The translations under genes and the position numbers were made by a program. The notes below the pieces were generated by a model. That model did not search any database, was not told the DNA's origin, and saw only the letters and a program-made list of their open reading frames with translations. Positions 1 through 11,191 of a stretch of DNA of 64,000 nt are shown in pieces. Source of the DNA: Sodalis sp. dw_96 (GTDB taxonomy: Bacteria; Pseudomonadota; Gammaproteobacteria; Enterobacterales; Enterobacteriaceae). The stretch covers positions 186,001 through 250,000 of the forward strand of contig NZ_JAAVUT010000004.1 in the NCBI RefSeq assembly GCF_018449575.1. The letters run 5' to 3'. Position 1 is the first letter of the stretch. Each line of letters begins with the position of its first letter.

Positions 1-1014
1 TTCCCGCAGCAGGCGTTCAGTAAGGTGGTTGCCGATAAAACCATTCACGCCGAGAATCAACACCCGGGTCCTGCGCCGCTGCGCCGTGGTGGGCTTGGCC
101 GCCAGACGCACGCCGGCCATGATGCCCATCTCCTGGGCCAGGCGATTACCCTGCATATACAGGCCGGTCTCGTCCTGGCCGCTGAGGATAACCAGCGCGC
201 CTTCGCCGCAGGCGATGGTGAGCGGTTCAACGCTAAGCACGGTGCCCGGCTGCTTGTTATGGGCCGTATCCGCTACCCGGGTGCGCCAGATAATCAGTTT
301 TCGCTGGCCGAGATAACTGAAGGCCCCCGGGTAGGGTTCGGTCACCGCCCGTACCAGATTGGCGATTTCCCGCGCCGGCTTATGCCAGAAAATTTCGCCA
401 TCCGCCGCGGTACGGCGGCCAAAATAGCTGGCTTCGGCTTCGTTTTGCGGGCTGCCTTTGATATTTCCCCCCTTGATCAGCGGCAGCAAATCATCCAGCA
501 GGGGTTTTGCCGCCCCGCGCAGTTTTGCGTGCAGGCTCAAGGCGGTATCGTTCTCCTCGATGGACAGAATGGTCTGACCCACAATGTCACCGGCATCGGC
601 CTTCTTCACCATACGGTGCAGTGTGATACCGGTCTGGGTTTCGCCATTAACCAACACCCAATTCACCGGCGCGCGTCCGCGGTAGCGCGGCAGCAGTGAA
701 CCATGCAGGTTAAAGCCACCTTCGGCCGCCAGGGAGAGGATCTCCTCGCTCAGCATATGGCGATAGTAAAAAGAAAAGATAACGTCAGGCCGCAGCTTAC
801 GGATATGCTCCACCCATAACGGATGATTTACGTCGTCCGGCGCATAAACCGGCAAATCCAAATCGGCCCCCAGCCGCGCGACGCTTGAGAAGAATTTATT
901 CTCACCGGGTTCGTCGCTATGGGTAAACACCGCCTGCACGTCATATCCGGCGTCCACCAAGGCTTTTAATCCAATACAGCCGATATCATGGTAAGCAAAT
1001 ACAATAGCTTTCAT
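1..1014 (-). CDS. arnA: ArnA, bifunctional UDP-L-Ara4N formyltransferase / UDP-glucuronate decarboxylase (partial, runs off left edge)
   Basis: ArnA makes UDP-4-deoxy-4-formamido-L-arabinose in the cytosol for lipid A modification, which gives resistance to polymyxin and cationic peptides. The window holds about the first 338 residues: the whole N-terminal formyltransferase domain (start [12 protein letters not shown]) and the first residues of the NAD-binding decarboxylase domain, where the Rossmann motif GVNGFIG is readable at the edge. The ATG overlaps the arnC stop as TGATG, so the two are translationally coupled. The rest of the gene and probably arnD and later genes lie to the left. The start is fixed by the overlap and by similarity to E. 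coli ArnA recalled from memory. Confidence 0.95.
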   Translation of the reverse strand, partial: MKAIVFAYHDIGCIGLKALVDAGYDVQAVFTHSDEPGENKFFSSVARLGADLDLPVYAPDDVNHPLWVEHIRKLRPDVIFSFYYRHMLSEEILSLAAEGGFNLHGSLLPRYRGRAPVNWVLVNGETQTGITLHRMVKKADAGDIVGQTILSIEENDTALSLHAKLRGAAKPLLDDLLPLIKGGNIKGSPQNEAEASYFGRRTAADGEIFWHKPAREIANLVRAVTEPYPGAFSYLGQRKLIIWRTRVADTAHNKQPGTVLSVEPLTIACGEGALVILSGQDETGLYMQGNRLAQEMGIMAGVRLAAKPTTAQRRRTRVLILGVNGFIGNHLTERLLRE

Positions 1015-1994
1015 CATTCATTTTCCTGAGTAGGCGAAGACGGCTGCCGGCCTATCACTTTTTGTACAAAATAACGGGGGCGCGCCCGGACATCGTTGTA
1101 GATACGGCCTATATACTCCCCCAATAGCCCCATGCCGACGAACTGAGCGCCAATAAAGGTAAATAGCACGGCGAAAAGGGTAAAAACGCCGTCCGCCGCC
1201 CATTTGGGGCCCAAGAGCAGCCGCATGGCGATTAAAATCACCGACAGGGTAAAACCGGAGACGGCAATCACGCTGCCAATCAGGCTTAATAACCGCAACG
1301 GCGTGGTGGTCAGGCAGGTGATCAGGTCATACATCAAATTGATCAGTTTCAAAAAGCTGTATTTGGAATCGCCGAATTCACGTTCGGCGTGGCTTACATT
1401 GATTTCAGTGGTCCGCCGGGCGAACGAGTTCGCCAGGATGGGGATAAAGGTGCTGCGTTCATGGCAATGCAGCATGGCTTCCACCACCTGACGCCGATAA
1501 GCGCGCAGCATACAGCCGTAATCTCCCATGGCTTTACCGGTAGAACGTTGAATCAACAGATTAATCATGCGCGAGGCGGATTTGCGGAACCAGGAATCCT
1601 GCCGGTTGGCGCGTACCGAGCCCACCACGTCATAGCCCTCTTCCGCTACGCTCACCAGGCGCGGTATCTCCTCCGGCGGGTTTTGCAGATCCGCGTCCAG
1701 GGTGATGACCAAATCGCCGGTCGCCTGGATAAAACCGGCCATAATGGCCGAGTGCTGGCCATAATTGCGATTCAGCAGCACGGCGATGATATCGCTGTCC
1801 GGCTGTTCCGCCGCCGCCGCCATAATATCGGCGGAATTATCGCTGCTGCCGTCGTCCACCAGAATAATTTCATAGGGCTGGCGCAATTGACGGCAAGCGG
1901 CGGTCGTCCGCTCAATCAGCACCGACAAACTCTCTTGCTCATTAAAAACCGGAATGACGACGGAAACTTTATTGATGGGTTCAACGCGAGGCAC
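1014..1994 (-). CDS. arnC: ArnC, undecaprenyl-phosphate 4-deoxy-4-formamido-L-arabinose transferase
   Basis: This GT2-family glycosyltransferase moves formamido-arabinose from UDP to undecaprenyl phosphate on the inner face of the cytoplasmic membrane. It has 326 residues, the usual length. The N-terminal GT-A domain carries [13 protein letters not shown] and the [11 protein letters not shown] donor-binding motif near residue 100. Two hydrophobic segments near residues 235-260 and 270-295 anchor the C-terminus. The reading frame begins with GTG, 14 bases inside the end of arnB, so translation is coupled to arnB. It is the second gene of the arnBCA operon and shares its PmrA-type promoter. Confidence 0.96.
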   Translation of the reverse strand: MPRVEPINKVSVVIPVFNEQESLSVLIERTTAACRQLRQPYEIILVDDGSSDNSADIMAAAAEQPDSDIIAVLLNRNYGQHSAIMAGFIQATGDLVITLDADLQNPPEEIPRLVSVAEEGYDVVGSVRANRQDSWFRKSASRMINLLIQRSTGKAMGDYGCMLRAYRRQVVEAMLHCHERSTFIPILANSFARRTTEINVSHAEREFGDSKYSFLKLINLMYDLITCLTTTPLRLLSLIGSVIAVSGFTLSVILIAMRLLLGPKWAADGVFTLFAVLFTFIGAQFVGMGLLGEYIGRIYNDVRARPRYFVQKVIGRQPSSPTQENE

Positions 1995-3135
1995 AGGGTG
2001 GCTCCACTAGAGAAAACAAAGCATTGACCACCAGATCGACATCTTCCTGGGTCATATCGGGAAATAGCGGCAAGGTACACAGGCGCGCCGAGTTCCATTC
2101 CGTGTTCGGCAATGACAATCGCGGATAACGTTCGCGGTAGAATTTTTGGGTGTGAACCGCGCGAAAATGCAGACCGGTGCCGATACCCTTGGCCTGCAAG
2201 CGTTCCATCAGCTGGTCCCGGTCCAGTCCGCAGCGTGCGGGATCGACCCGGATCATAAACAGATGCCATGCGTGTTCGTGGGCATAGCCGGGCAGTCCCA
2301 GCGGCAGGAAGGGCGAATCCCCGAGCCGCCGGCGATAATGTTCCGCCAACTGCATGCGTCGGGCGTTCATTTCAGGCAGACGGGCCAATTGCACCACGGC
2401 GATAGCCGCGTGGATATCCGAAAGATTATATTTAAAGCCGGGCTCCACCACTTCTGCCTGGGGTTTGCGCCCCAGTTGATGGCGATCGAACGCATCAACG
2501 CCCAGGCCATGAAATTTCAATCTGCGCACCCGTTCGGCCAATTTATCGTCGTCGGTGGCAATCAGGCCGCCTTCGGCGCATGTCATATTTTTGATGGCAT
2601 GAAAAGAGAAAATCGCGGTCCCCCGTGCGCCTATCCACTCGTCTTTATAACGGGCGCCCACGGCATGGGCGGCGTCTTCAATGAGCGGAATACCGTGGCG
2701 CAGGGCAACGGCGCGCAGCGGGTCCAAATCGAGAGGCGCGCCGGCGTAATGCACCGGAACGATTGCTTTGGTCTTGGAAGTGATGGCTTTTTCCACCGCG
2801 ACGGCATCCACCATCAGCGTCTCGCGGTCAACATCGATCATCACCGGCCGGGCGCCAAGCAGTTCGATCATATTTGCCGTGGAGACCCAGGTTTGGGAGG
2901 GAGTGATGACTTCATCGCCGGGGCCGATGCCAAGCGCCATCAGGGCAATATGCATGCCGGCGGTTGCCGAACTGACGGCGATGGCGTGCCGGCAGCCGAA
3001 GGCCGCGCTGAAGTCGATTTCCAATTGCCGGTTCTGCGGCCCGGTGGTAATCCAGCCCGACCGCAACACCCGCTCAACGGCGTTTATCTCGTCTTCGCCG
3101 ATGGACGGACGGGAGAAAGGCAGAAGGAGATCCAT
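1981..3135 (-). CDS. arnB: ArnB, UDP-4-amino-4-deoxy-L-arabinose--oxoglutarate aminotransferase
   Basis: This PLP enzyme of the DegT/DnrJ/EryC1 family aminates UDP-4-ketopentose with glutamate, the second committed step of Ara4N synthesis. The protein starts [16 protein letters not shown] and carries [13 protein letters not shown], as in E. coli ArnB. The PLP lysine lies in [14 protein letters not shown]. An in-frame ATG 75 bases further upstream is rejected as start because it sits upstream of the predicted -10 box. The length from this start is about 384 residues, close to the family norm. It is the first gene of the operon, and arnC begins inside its last codons. Confidence 0.95.
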   Translation of the reverse strand: MDLLLPFSRPSIGEDEINAVERVLRSGWITTGPQNRQLEIDFSAAFGCRHAIAVSSATAGMHIALMALGIGPGDEVITPSQTWVSTANMIELLGARPVMIDVDRETLMVDAVAVEKAITSKTKAIVPVHYAGAPLDLDPLRAVALRHGIPLIEDAAHAVGARYKDEWIGARGTAIFSFHAIKNMTCAEGGLIATDDDKLAERVRRLKFHGLGVDAFDRHQLGRKPQAEVVEPGFKYNLSDIHAAIAVVQLARLPEMNARRMQLAEHYRRRLGDSPFLPLGLPGYAHEHAWHLFMIRVDPARCGLDRDQLMERLQAKGIGTGLHFRAVHTQKFYRERYPRLSLPNTEWNSARLCTLPLFPDMTQEDVDLVVNALFSLVEPPCASR

Positions 3136-3171
3136 ATTCAATACCACATAAATGAATTCATTATGGCAATA

Positions 3172-3177
3172 ATTATA
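3172..3177 (-). promoter_or_regulatory. -10 element of the arnB promoter
   Basis: The minus strand reads TATAAT, a perfect sigma-70 -10 hexamer. It lies 36 bases upstream of the arnB ATG and 10 bases downstream of the PmrA box. The -35 position therefore falls inside the box, as expected at a promoter where the activator takes the place of a good -35. Confidence 0.7.
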
Positions 3178-3187
3178 ATCCTTGTTT

Positions 3188-3204
3188 ATTAAACGAAGAT
3201 TAAA
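3188..3204 (-). promoter_or_regulatory. PmrA (BasR) box upstream of arnB
   Basis: The minus strand reads TTTAAT-CTTCG-TTTAAT, two direct half-sites with a 5-bp spacer. This fits the PmrA consensus YTTAAK-N5-YTTAAK at every fixed position. It overlaps the expected -35 region of a promoter with a perfect -10. In related enterobacteria arnB is a main PmrA target, so the operon is probably induced by PmrAB under low Mg2+, Fe3+ or mild acid. Confidence 0.82.
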
Positions 3205-3621
3205 TTTCATGGGAATAAGTGCACCCTTTGTGGGCTAAAAATAAGCGTTTATGATGAAATTCAGCTTATTTCATGAGCATTAATTAGCAAAATGCGCACT
3301 TTTACGTGATAAATCAAACCTAAACACTTCGTTTAACTGTATCGTTGTATTTTAATAGGTAAATATTATTTTTTGCCATGGAGGTTATTTTACATAATAC
3401 GCCTGTCACGTTTATCTGAGAAAAATTTAAAAATTGAATGGCAAAACTGCGAGGGGATTGGCATTGTCATGTTGTCCCCGAGGGGGGTATTATTAATTAA
3501 TCCTTAAGAAAGACCTTTAGTAACGAACGTCATTATTCTTTCTTTTACCCATAATTAACACTATTTTTACCATCGTCACCTCCCGCCCGGCAACGCTGAT
3601 TGGAAAGATGAATTATCAACG

Positions 3622-4494
3622 TTATTGGCCGTGGGAAAAATCCCCGCGATGTTCTTTGATCCAGGCGATCGCCGTTCTTGCCGGCCGGTGGTTCAGATCA
3701 AACAGGTCCGCGCTTGTGTCGGCATAAAACCCGTGACGAATCAGATTATCTTGCTCAAGCAGCGCGTCAATACGCGGTGTAAGCAGGCCGGCCTGTTGGT
3801 ATATTGTCCGCTGTTCATCCTCTCCGCGGTGATGGTACCTGACCCGGCGAGACAGGTTTTCCGCCAGGTAATCGGCAATATACCCCATGGTTACCGCCGC
3901 GGGGCCGTTAAGATGATAAATTTTGCCCCCGTGACCCTCGGCGCCTTCCAATAATATCCGTGCCACGGCGGACACGACGTCGCGCAAATCCACCAGCGCC
4001 GCCTGGCCGGAGCTGGCGGTACCGCCCCATAATCCTGGCGGCACAAACTGCGCCGCCACGGCGAAAACGGCGTCCAGCGATAGAGCCGGATGTATCCGGG
4101 TGGTCGTAACGCCTTGGGCGGCGAGGTGGATATCGGTTTCACTCTGCCAAAGCCGCGCCGATTGCCCAACGCATCCGCCCCCTTCCGACAGGTTAACCAG
4201 ATAAGGCACTTCCGCCCGCACCGCCGCGTCAATCAGGGCAAGATCGTAGCGAGACGGCCGTTCCCGGTCCCCGCCGGCCAAAAAAGCCCGATCGGTATCC
4301 TGGAAGGCAACCCGTAACGACAAGGGATCTTCCAAATGGATAGCCATATATTCAACGTTTCCCCGGTCGTAATTCTCCCGCGCCCGAAGGGGATTCTCCG
4401 TCAGCACCCGCACCCTGACCCCTTGCCCGGCCAATGCGCCGGCCAGTTTATCCACCGCCGCCCATGTACCGCCCGCAATGGTTACCCTGATCAT
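3622..4494 (-). CDS. NmrA-like NAD(P)-binding protein (atypical SDR)
   Basis: A 290-residue protein of the NmrA / quinone oxidoreductase-2 type of atypical short-chain dehydrogenases. The N-terminus MIRVTIAGGTWAAVDK forms the first beta strand and dinucleotide loop. The loop reads GGTWAAVD where the family usually has GATGxxG, so the last glycine of the motif is missing. Further family features are the LVNLSEGGG strand near residue 100 and a C-terminal substrate domain rich in charged residues. A strong ribosome site (AAGGAG, 8 bases from ATG) fixes the start. It stands alone between the arn operon and the tetR gene of the efflux locus. Substrate and function are unknown; a redox sensor or NADPH-dependent reductase is plausible. 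Confidence 0.75.
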   Translation of the reverse strand: MIRVTIAGGTWAAVDKLAGALAGQGVRVRVLTENPLRARENYDRGNVEYMAIHLEDPLSLRVAFQDTDRAFLAGGDRERPSRYDLALIDAAVRAEVPYLVNLSEGGGCVGQSARLWQSETDIHLAAQGVTTTRIHPALSLDAVFAVAAQFVPPGLWGGTASSGQAALVDLRDVVSAVARILLEGAEGHGGKIYHLNGPAAVTMGYIADYLAENLSRRVRYHHRGEDEQRTIYQQAGLLTPRIDALLEQDNLIRHGFYADTSADLFDLNHRPARTAIAWIKEHRGDFSHGQ

Positions 4495-4663
4495 GGGGAA
4501 AACTCCTTATGCCTTGAAGAGCGCCATCGCGTCGGATAGCGAACCGCACCTACAGCACCGCGGCCGGTAATGGCCGACGTTTACCCGGCGCGGCAAAGCG
4601 AAATAATATGAATATTATCACTAAAATAGCGAAATTACCGGCAGCGGAGGGAAATGGCCGCGA

Positions 4664-5281
4664 TCAAGCCGAGGGAGGTGGCGGGAAAAGGGTGCCGAAT
4701 ATCAATAGAAAAAGCGCTTTCATTTGGCTGCGATCCACATGCTGCTGCTGCTGATGGGTTAGCATACGCAGTGCCGTGCCTTCACTCAGCACCGCCATCA
4801 TCTCGGATAAAGCCGCGATGCGCCCGGCATCCAGGTGGGGATAAACCTGTTTCATCATCTCGCAGCCCTGGTGAAAAAGATGGGCATCGGCCTCGCATAA
4901 TATCTTCTCCACCTGGATATTCCGGGTGGCTTCGGCGGCGATTTCCAGCATCAGCGCCTGGTTGATTTCCGCGTCCTCGCCATCCAATAACCGCTGATTG
5001 GCCAATTCGTCGGCCACCAGGCTTAAATCATTATCATGATCCCACATCAGTTTGATGCGATGTTTAACGATACGCCGAACGATTTCTTCAATAATGGCCT
5101 CTTTATTGGTGAAATAACGATAAATCTGCCCCACGCTCAATTTGGACAATGAGGCGATTTCAGCCATGCCCGCCCCATGAAAACCATGCAGTCGGAAGCA
5201 AATCCTGGCCGCCGCGATGATTTGATCGCGGCGCTCTTCAATTCGCTGCTGTTTGCTTGAAGAAATCTCGTTTCTATCCAT
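4664..5281 (-). CDS. TetR/AcrR-family transcriptional regulator at the 3' end of the efflux operon
   Basis: A TetR-family repressor of about 205 residues. The DNA-binding domain lies near residues 15-60 (IIAAARICFRLHGFHGAGM, then the recognition helix in LSVGQIYRYFTNKEAI). The rest is the ligand-binding and dimer domain. I place the start at MDRNEISSSKQQ: the 44 extra residues allowed upstream are encoded by a region full of inverted repeats and do not look like protein. It lies 160 bases downstream of the outer-membrane channel gene on the same strand. Hairpins and a direct repeat in that gap suggest its own, probably autoregulated, promoter. It likely controls the RND pump genes, though a second TetR gene flanks them on the other side. 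Confidence 0.85.
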   Translation of the reverse strand: MDRNEISSSKQQRIEERRDQIIAAARICFRLHGFHGAGMAEIASLSKLSVGQIYRYFTNKEAIIEEIVRRIVKHRIKLMWDHDNDLSLVADELANQRLLDGEDAEINQALMLEIAAEATRNIQVEKILCEADAHLFHQGCEMMKQVYPHLDAGRIAALSEMMAVLSEGTALRMLTHQQQQHVDRSQMKALFLLIFGTLFPPPPSA

Positions 5282-5309
5282 CGTTTTCACAGACTCCGAT
5301 TGCTGGCAT

Positions 5310-5340
5310 TCGGCACTCGAGGTGCCAATTAGGGTGCCGA
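5310..5340. repeat. Nested inverted repeats upstream of tetR (operator candidate)
   Basis: GGCAC (5312-5316) pairs with GTGCC (5322-5326), and the longer TCGGCAC (5310-5316) pairs with GTGCCGA (5334-5340). Both lie just upstream of the tetR start. They could be an operator or a transcript hairpin. Confidence 0.45.
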
Positions 5341-5350
5341 TAAAATGGAT

Positions 5351-5382
5351 CCGGTGGCGTTTAGCCAGACATACGCCACCGG
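5351..5382. repeat. Perfect 10-bp inverted repeat upstream of tetR
   Basis: CCGGTGGCGT (5351-5360) and ACGCCACCGG (5373-5382) form a perfect stem with a 12-base loop, 70-100 bases upstream of the tetR start and 60 bases downstream of the channel-gene stop. It may be a terminator or attenuator of the efflux operon, or an operator. No U-run follows it in the direction of transcription. Confidence 0.5.
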
Positions 5383-5407
5383 TGGGAACGGCGGTGGGGA
5401 TTATACT

Positions 5408-5426
5408 GGTCAACCCGTTTGGTCAA
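5408..5426. promoter_or_regulatory. TGGTCAA direct repeat (regulator site candidate)
   Basis: TGGTCAA occurs at 5408-5414 and 5420-5426, 12 bp apart start to start, about one helical turn, in the gap between the channel gene and tetR. Such spacing is usual for protein dimers bound to one face of DNA. The binder is unknown. Confidence 0.3.
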
Positions 5427-5441
5427 TAACTCGAGCCGTTA

Positions 5442-6857
5442 TCATTTCCAGCCTCCACCCAGAGCTTTATATAAGGTTATCTGTTGATTTAACAGATCCA
5501 ATCGGGTGGTAATCTGCGTTTGTTGCGCCTGATAGAGCGCGCGCTGGGCAACCAGGACATTAAGATAATTATCAACTCCCTGACGATAACGTAACTCAGA
5601 TAAATCATAATTTTGTTTATTTGCCGCGGTATCCAGCGTGCGGGCGTCCAGTTCGTCCTGATAAGTGGATTGTCCCGCCAAGGCATCGGCGACTTCCTTG
5701 AACGCCGTTTGAATAGTTTTTTCATAATTCGCCACATCAATCTTTTGCGAGGTCTTGGCCATATCCAGATTGGCGCGGTTTACCCCGCCATCGAAAATAG
5801 GCAGACTCAGCGTCGGCACAAATGACCATGCGGCGGTACCGCCCGACAATAAATGACCCAGGCTGCTGCTTGAGGACCCCCCGTTCGTGGTCAGGCTGAT
5901 GTTGGGGAAAAAGGCCGCCCGCGCCGCGCCGATATTGGCATTGGCCCCTTTAAGGGTATGCTCGGCGGCGATAATGTCCGGACGGCGCGTTAATAAATCG
6001 GATGGCAAACCGGCGGGGGTGGACGGGAAATGCCAATCCTTGTCAAGGCGGGCATGCTCCGTCAGTCCGGCGGGGAGTTCGGTACCCACCAATAGCCGCA
6101 ATGCATCCATATCCTGGCGCACCTGGCGAGAATATTTCGCCACATCGGCCTGGGCGCTGCGCACCGGGCTCTCCGCCTGGGCCAGATCCTGCGCTGTGCT
6201 TACGCCCGCATCATAGCTGCGCTTGGTCAAATCATAGGATCGCTGCTGGCTGTCGGCGGTATGTTGCGCCAGCATCAATAATTCATTATCCGAACACAGC
6301 GTCAGATAACCCTCGGCGACTTCTGAAACCAGGCTGATTTGCGTCGCCCGTTGGGTCGCCTCGGTGGACAGATAGTTTTCCAGTCCCTGATCCCGCAGGC
6401 TGCGTAAACGGCCGAAGAAATCCACCTCCCATGAGGTGACTCCCAGGCTGGCGTCGTATTGATGGTAGGTCACCGGACCGGTGCTCTGGGTGGAATAGAG
6501 ATTGCCGGGCAGATGCTGCGAGGTTTGACTGGCGGTGGCATCCACAGTGGGCAAGATGGCGGCGCGATCGATATGAAACTGCGCCCGCGCCGTTTCGACA
6601 TTCAGCAAGGCAACCCGCAAATCGCGGTTATTGGCCAACGCCAGTCCAATAAGCCGGTTGATGGCCGGATCGTTGAAAAACGTTTTCCAGCCGATATCCG
6701 CCCCGGTCGCGCTACCCGCCCCATTCTGGCCGGCGACGTTCCAGGAAGCGGCTACCGGCATGGCGGGTCGGTGATATTCCGGTTGCAGCGTGCAGCCGGC
6801 AAGAGCCAGGAAAATCATGGCCGGCAATAAGGCCGTCACCGGATAAAATTTATTCAT
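5442..6857 (-). CDS. RND efflux system outer-membrane lipoprotein (OprM/NodT family)
   Basis: The outer-membrane channel of a tripartite drug pump, 471 residues, the usual length for OprM-type proteins. The N-terminus is a lipoprotein signal with lipobox LAGC near residues 19-22, followed by TLQPEYHRP, the common start of mature NodT-family channels. Two repeats of the outer-membrane efflux domain follow, with long helical stretches (for example [18 protein letters not shown] and its partner [18 protein letters not shown]). The trimer would span the outer membrane and dock on the adaptor. Its start overlaps the end of the pump gene by 8 bases, so it is the third gene of the operon. Confidence 0.93.
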   Translation of the reverse strand: MNKFYPVTALLPAMIFLALAGCTLQPEYHRPAMPVAASWNVAGQNGAGSATGADIGWKTFFNDPAINRLIGLALANNRDLRVALLNVETARAQFHIDRAAILPTVDATASQTSQHLPGNLYSTQSTGPVTYHQYDASLGVTSWEVDFFGRLRSLRDQGLENYLSTEATQRATQISLVSEVAEGYLTLCSDNELLMLAQHTADSQQRSYDLTKRSYDAGVSTAQDLAQAESPVRSAQADVAKYSRQVRQDMDALRLLVGTELPAGLTEHARLDKDWHFPSTPAGLPSDLLTRRPDIIAAEHTLKGANANIGAARAAFFPNISLTTNGGSSSSSLGHLLSGGTAAWSFVPTLSLPIFDGGVNRANLDMAKTSQKIDVANYEKTIQTAFKEVADALAGQSTYQDELDARTLDTAANKQNYDLSELRYRQGVDNYLNVLVAQRALYQAQQTQITTRLDLLNQQITLYKALGGGWK

Positions 6858-9800
6858 GTTCGCTTGCCTCGGATGGCGACGGTTTAATTATTTTGCCGCT
6901 TGATTTATCGGTGAATTTTTTAGTAAATTTTTCGGTAAATAACCCGGCCACAACCACATAGAACATCGGCACGAAAAAAATCGCCAGGAAAGTGGCGGTC
7001 AATAAACCGCCCACCACGGCGGTACCGATAGAGTGCTGACTCCCCGATCCGGCACCATGGGAAATCGCTAACGGGAATACCCCCAGCACAAACGCCATGG
7101 AGGTCATGATGATGGGACGGATACGCAGTCTGGCTGCCTCGATAGCGGCCTCGGCAAGGTTTCTTCCCTCTTTTTCGTGCAGCTCTTTGGCAAACTCCAC
7201 AATCAGGATGGCATTTTTCGCCGCCAGGCCGACGGTGGTTAACAGGCCCACCTGGAAAAATACGTCGTTTTCCAATCCGCGCATTAATACCGCGCCGATG
7301 GTGCCCAGCACGCCGAGGGGAAGCACCAGCAATACCGAAAACGGAATAGACCAGCTTTCATACAGGGCGGCCAGACAAAGGAAGACCACCAAGACCGAAA
7401 GGCTATATAAGGCCGGCGTTTGCGAGCCCGATAACTGCTCTTCATAGGACAATCCATGCCAGGCGACGGTGAATCCCTTAGGCAACTTCGCGGCGATTTC
7501 ATTTACCGCTTTAACCGCCTCGCCCGAACTTAAACCACTGGCCGGCGAACCCATGATTTCCACCGCCGAGACGCCGTTGAAGCGTTCATACCGCGGCGAG
7601 CCGTAAATCCACTTGCCGCCGCCAAAGGCGGAAAACGGCACCATCGTCCCGGCGCTGTTACGGAAATACCATTTGTTAAGATCTTCCGGCGTCACGCGCG
7701 ACGAGGCGCGGCCCTGGATATAGACCTGTTTGACCCGGTCCTCATACATGAACTGATTGACGTAGGTGGAGCCCCACGCGGCGGATAATGTATCGTTAAT
7801 ATCCTCCAGGCTCAGACCCAGCGCACGGGCCCGCTCATCATCGATTTGCAATTGATATTGCGGCTCATCTTCCATGCCGTTGGGACGCACCGCCGATAGG
7901 CGCTTATCCTGCGCCGCCAGCTGCAAAAATTGATTACGGGCCGCCATCAGCGCCTCGTGGCCTTTTGCCGTGGTGTCCTGCAAATAGAAGTCAAAACCGG
8001 TGGCGTTGCCCAATTCCATCACCGCCGGCGGAATCAAGGCAAAAGCCTTGGCGTCCTTAAGCGTGGCGAAATGTTGCATAGCGCGGCCGGCCAACGCCTG
8101 CACCGATTGACTGCCGCCGGTGCGCTGGCTCCAGTCTTTAAGCTTCACGAAGGCCATGGCGCTGTTCTGGCCGCGGCCGGAAAAGCTGAACCCGTTGGCG
8201 GCGAATACCGAGCTCACCGAATCGGATTCCTTGGTCAACAGATAGGTTTCCATATCCAACAATACCTGTTGAGTGCGTTCCGCCGAGGCATTGGACGGCA
8301 ACGTCACCTGCATCATCATGACGCCCTGATCTTCATCCGGTAAAAATGAGCCGGGCACCCGGGTAAACAAAAAGCCGGTGACCAGCACAATAACCAGGTA
8401 AATCAGCATAAAAATGCGGCGGCGGGAAATAACGCCGCCGACGTAGCGGGTGTAATGCAGCGTGCCGGAATCGAATGTGCGATTAAACCAGCCGGAAAAT
8501 CCCTTGCGGGACGGTTCCGCCGCGGAGGTCCTCAGAATTGTGGCGCACAGCGCCGGCGTAAAAATCAGCGCCATCAGCACCGACAGCGCCATGGCCGACA
8601 CGATGGTAATGGAAAACTGACGATAAATAATTCCGGTGGAGCCGCTGAAAAAGGCCATGGGCACCAGCACCGCCGCCAGAACCAGCGCAATGCCGAACAG
8701 GGCGCCCTGGATTTGCGCCATGGATTTAATGGTCGCCTCCTTCGGACCGAGTTTTTCCTCCGACATGACCCGCTCGACGTTTTCCACCACTACGATGGCA
8801 TCATCCACCAGCAGGCCGATGGCCAGCACCATGCCGAACATGGTGAGCGTATTGATGGAGTAGCCGCAGGCCGCCAGCACGCCGAACGTCCCCAGCAGCA
8901 CCACCGGCACCACGAGGGTGGTCACCAGGGTGGCGCGAAGGTTTTGTAAAAACAGCAGCATCACGCAGAACACCAGCGCGATGGCTTCAAACAGGGTTTT
9001 CACTACCTCTTCAATGGAGGCGCTGACCACCGGAGAGGTTTCGTAGGGGTATTCCACCTTCACGTTATCCGGCAGCGAGGATTGCAGCTCGGTTATGGTG
9101 GCTTTAACCCTTTTGGCGGTATCCAGCACGTTGGCGCCGCTGGCAAGCCGCAACGCCATCCCGGAAGAGGGTTTGCCGTTAAAGGTGGATGAAATGCTGT
9201 AATCTTCCGGTCCCAGATCGATATTGGCCACATCCCGTAAACGAACCTGGGAACCGTCGCTATTGACCTTCAGCAAAATATCCTGAAACTGCTCAACGCT
9301 TTCAAGTCGGGTCTTGCCGATGATAGTGGCGCTGATTTTTGCATTTCTGATGGTGGGCAATCCCCCCAGCTTACCGGATGAGATTTGCACGTTTTGCTGA
9401 GTAATGGCGGTGGTAATATCACTGGGAATCAATGAATATTGATACAGCTTGGCGGGATCGAGCCAAATACGCATCGCATATTCGGAACCCATGACCATAA
9501 AGTCCCCCACCCCTTTGGTGCGGGCGACCGGATCCTCCAGTTTAGACACCAGCAAATTGGCCAGGTCGGAATCGCTCAGTTTGCCGTCTTCGGAAATCAG
9601 GCTCACCACCATCATAAAGTTGGCCTGATATTTAGCCACACGCAACCCTTGTTCGGTCACTTCGGTAGGTAACTGGGATTCCGCCAGCGACACTTTGTTT
9701 TGCACCTGCACCTGGGCGATATCCGGATCGGTGCCCTGATCGAAGGTGACGACGATGCTGGCGCTGCCGTCGCTGTTACTCTGCGATTCGATATAGCGCA

Positions 9801-10023
9801 GATTGTCCAGCCCGTTCAGCTGTTGTTCAATAACCTGGACCACGGTTTTTTGGGTGGTTTCCGCGCTGGCGCCGGGATAGGTCACGCTGACCGATATTGC
9901 CGGCGGCGCGATATTAGGATATTGGTTGATAGAAAGCGAGAGTATGGATAATCCCCCCGCCACCATAATAACAATGGCAATCACCCAGGCAAAAATAGGG
10001 CGTTCGATAAAGAACTTCGACAT
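6850..10023 (-). CDS. RND multidrug efflux pump, inner-membrane subunit (AcrB/MexB, HAE1 family)
   Basis: A 1057-residue proton-driven pump of the hydrophobe/amphiphile exporter class. It starts [18 protein letters not shown], the standard first transmembrane helix. The proton-relay aspartates lie in [17 protein letters not shown] near residue 410, and the relay lysine in [14 protein letters not shown] near residue 945. Twelve transmembrane helices and two large periplasmic loops are arranged as in AcrB. It sits 10 bases downstream of the adaptor gene and overlaps the channel gene, so the three form one transcription unit. Candidate regulators are the two flanking TetR proteins. Substrates cannot be read from the sequence. 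Confidence 0.96.
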   Translation of the reverse strand: MSKFFIERPIFAWVIAIVIMVAGGLSILSLSINQYPNIAPPAISVSVTYPGASAETTQKTVVQVIEQQLNGLDNLRYIESQSNSDGSASIVVTFDQGTDPDIAQVQVQNKVSLAESQLPTEVTEQGLRVAKYQANFMMVVSLISEDGKLSDSDLANLLVSKLEDPVARTKGVGDFMVMGSEYAMRIWLDPAKLYQYSLIPSDITTAITQQNVQISSGKLGGLPTIRNAKISATIIGKTRLESVEQFQDILLKVNSDGSQVRLRDVANIDLGPEDYSISSTFNGKPSSGMALRLASGANVLDTAKRVKATITELQSSLPDNVKVEYPYETSPVVSASIEEVVKTLFEAIALVFCVMLLFLQNLRATLVTTLVVPVVLLGTFGVLAACGYSINTLTMFGMVLAIGLLVDDAIVVVENVERVMSEEKLGPKEATIKSMAQIQGALFGIALVLAAVLVPMAFFSGSTGIIYRQFSITIVSAMALSVLMALIFTPALCATILRTSAAEPSRKGFSGWFNRTFDSGTLHYTRYVGGVISRRRIFMLIYLVIVLVTGFLFTRVPGSFLPDEDQGVMMMQVTLPSNASAERTQQVLLDMETYLLTKESDSVSSVFAANGFSFSGRGQNSAMAFVKLKDWSQRTGGSQSVQALAGRAMQHFATLKDAKAFALIPPAVMELGNATGFDFYLQDTTAKGHEALMAARNQFLQLAAQDKRLSAVRPNGMEDEPQYQLQIDDERARALGLSLEDINDTLSAAWGSTYVNQFMYEDRVKQVYIQGRASSRVTPEDLNKWYFRNSAGTMVPFSAFGGGKWIYGSPRYERFNGVSAVEIMGSPASGLSSGEAVKAVNEIAAKLPKGFTVAWHGLSYEEQLSGSQTPALYSLSVLVVFLCLAALYESWSIPFSVLLVLPLGVLGTIGAVLMRGLENDVFFQVGLLTTVGLAAKNAILIVEFAKELHEKEGRNLAEAAIEAARLRIRPIIMTSMAFVLGVFPLAISHGAGSGSQHSIGTAVVGGLLTATFLAIFFVPMFYVVVAGLFTEKFTKKFTDKSSGKIIKPSPSEASEHE

Positions 10024-10033
10024 CTGATATCCC

Positions 10034-11173
10034 CTATTGCGCCGACGGATCGGTCATGGAAGAGCTGTTGCCGCTGACGGCGGCGGTGCCGGACTGATGC
10101 TCCCCGGCCTTGACCTTGCTGCCGGCCCGGACGTTTTGCAGACCGTCGATCATCACCTCATCATCAGCCTGTAATCCGCTGGTGACCTGCCACTGGCCAT
10201 CGGTCATTTCGCCGGTGGTGATAGTACGTTGTTCAACGGTGCTATCCGCTTTCACCACAAAGACATACGGCTTACCTTTCACATCGTGGCTGACCGCTTC
10301 CTGCGGGATCAAAATACCTTGCTCCTGCACTCCTTGCTGCAGCACGGCATGGACAAACATCCCCGGCAGTAATTCATTGTGGGGGTTCGGAAACGAGGCG
10401 CGCATCGTCACCGAACCGGTGCCTTCATCCACCGTGACTTCGGAAAATTCCAGCGTCCCTTCCTGATCGTAATGACTGCCGTCTTCAAGGATCAGCTGCA
10501 CCGCGGCGGCATGGTCTCCCGTCGCTTTCAGATGCCCTTGCGCCAGCGCGCGGCGCAGGCGCAATAAGTCCTGCGATGATTCACTGACGTCCACATACAT
10601 TGGGTTTAATTGCTGGATAGTGGTGAGATAACCGCTTTGTCCGCTGGTCACCAACGCGCCTTCGGTATATATCGATCGGCCTATATGGCCGGAAATCGGC
10701 GCGGTGACCCGGGTGTAATTCAAATTGACCCGGGCGGTTTCCAAATCCGCCGCCGCTTCCTTGGCGGTTGCCACCGCATCGTCATATTGCTGGCCGCTGA
10801 TGGCATGGGCCTGTGACAGCGGTTGGTAACGCCGGACCACCGCATTGGCGTTGTTCAAGGTCGCCTGCGCCTTGTCATAGGCCGCCTGATAAACGGCGGA
10901 GTCAATTTGGTAAAGTTGCTGACCCGCCTTCACCTCCGTCCCCTCGGTAAACAGCCTTTTTTGCAAAATGCCGCCGACCTGCGGTCGAACCTCGGCGCCC
11001 CGCACCGCCGTGGTTCGACCGGGCAAACTGGTGGATAAGGCTATGGGTTGGGTATGTACCCGTAACACGGTAACCGGAACCGCCGGCTCGGCGGATTGAA
11101 TATCGGTGGCGGACGGCCGATCGCAGGCGGTAAGCAGCAGGACCATAGTGACAACTATTATTTGATAATGCAT
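10034..11173 (-). CDS. RND efflux periplasmic adaptor (MexA/AcrA family lipoprotein)
   Basis: The membrane-fusion subunit that bridges pump and channel. It begins [20 protein letters not shown], a short lipoprotein signal with lipobox LLTAC. Next come the biotinyl-lipoyl half-motifs, an alpha-helical hairpin near residues 95-165, the second lipoyl half ([21 protein letters not shown]), a beta-barrel and the membrane-proximal domain. From this ATG it has about 379 residues. An in-frame ATG 30 bases upstream falls inside a 16-bp palindrome that looks like an operator, so I prefer the internal start. It is the first gene of the efflux operon. Confidence 0.92.
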   Translation of the reverse strand: MHYQIIVVTMVLLLTACDRPSATDIQSAEPAVPVTVLRVHTQPIALSTSLPGRTTAVRGAEVRPQVGGILQKRLFTEGTEVKAGQQLYQIDSAVYQAAYDKAQATLNNANAVVRRYQPLSQAHAISGQQYDDAVATAKEAAADLETARVNLNYTRVTAPISGHIGRSIYTEGALVTSGQSGYLTTIQQLNPMYVDVSESSQDLLRLRRALAQGHLKATGDHAAAVQLILEDGSHYDQEGTLEFSEVTVDEGTGSVTMRASFPNPHNELLPGMFVHAVLQQGVQEQGILIPQEAVSHDVKGKPYVFVVKADSTVEQRTITTGEMTDGQWQVTSGLQADDEVMIDGLQNVRAGSKVKAGEHQSGTAAVSGNSSSMTDPSAQ

Positions 11174-11191
11174 AAGCGACTCATGGTTATT

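Larger units (their letters stand above)
3136..3621. other. AT-rich intergenic region with the arn promoter
   Basis: About 490 bases between the start of arnB and the end of the NmrA-like gene. It holds the PmrA-type promoter of arnBCA near its left end. The rest is strongly AT-rich. I see no gene, tRNA or clear terminator in it. Confidence 0.7.

Noticed and set aside
2146-3192. A 348-codon plus-strand frame antisense to arnB
   Set aside because: It is a shadow of a GC-rich coding region; its residues are low in hydrophobic pattern and the minus-strand frame is clearly ArnB.
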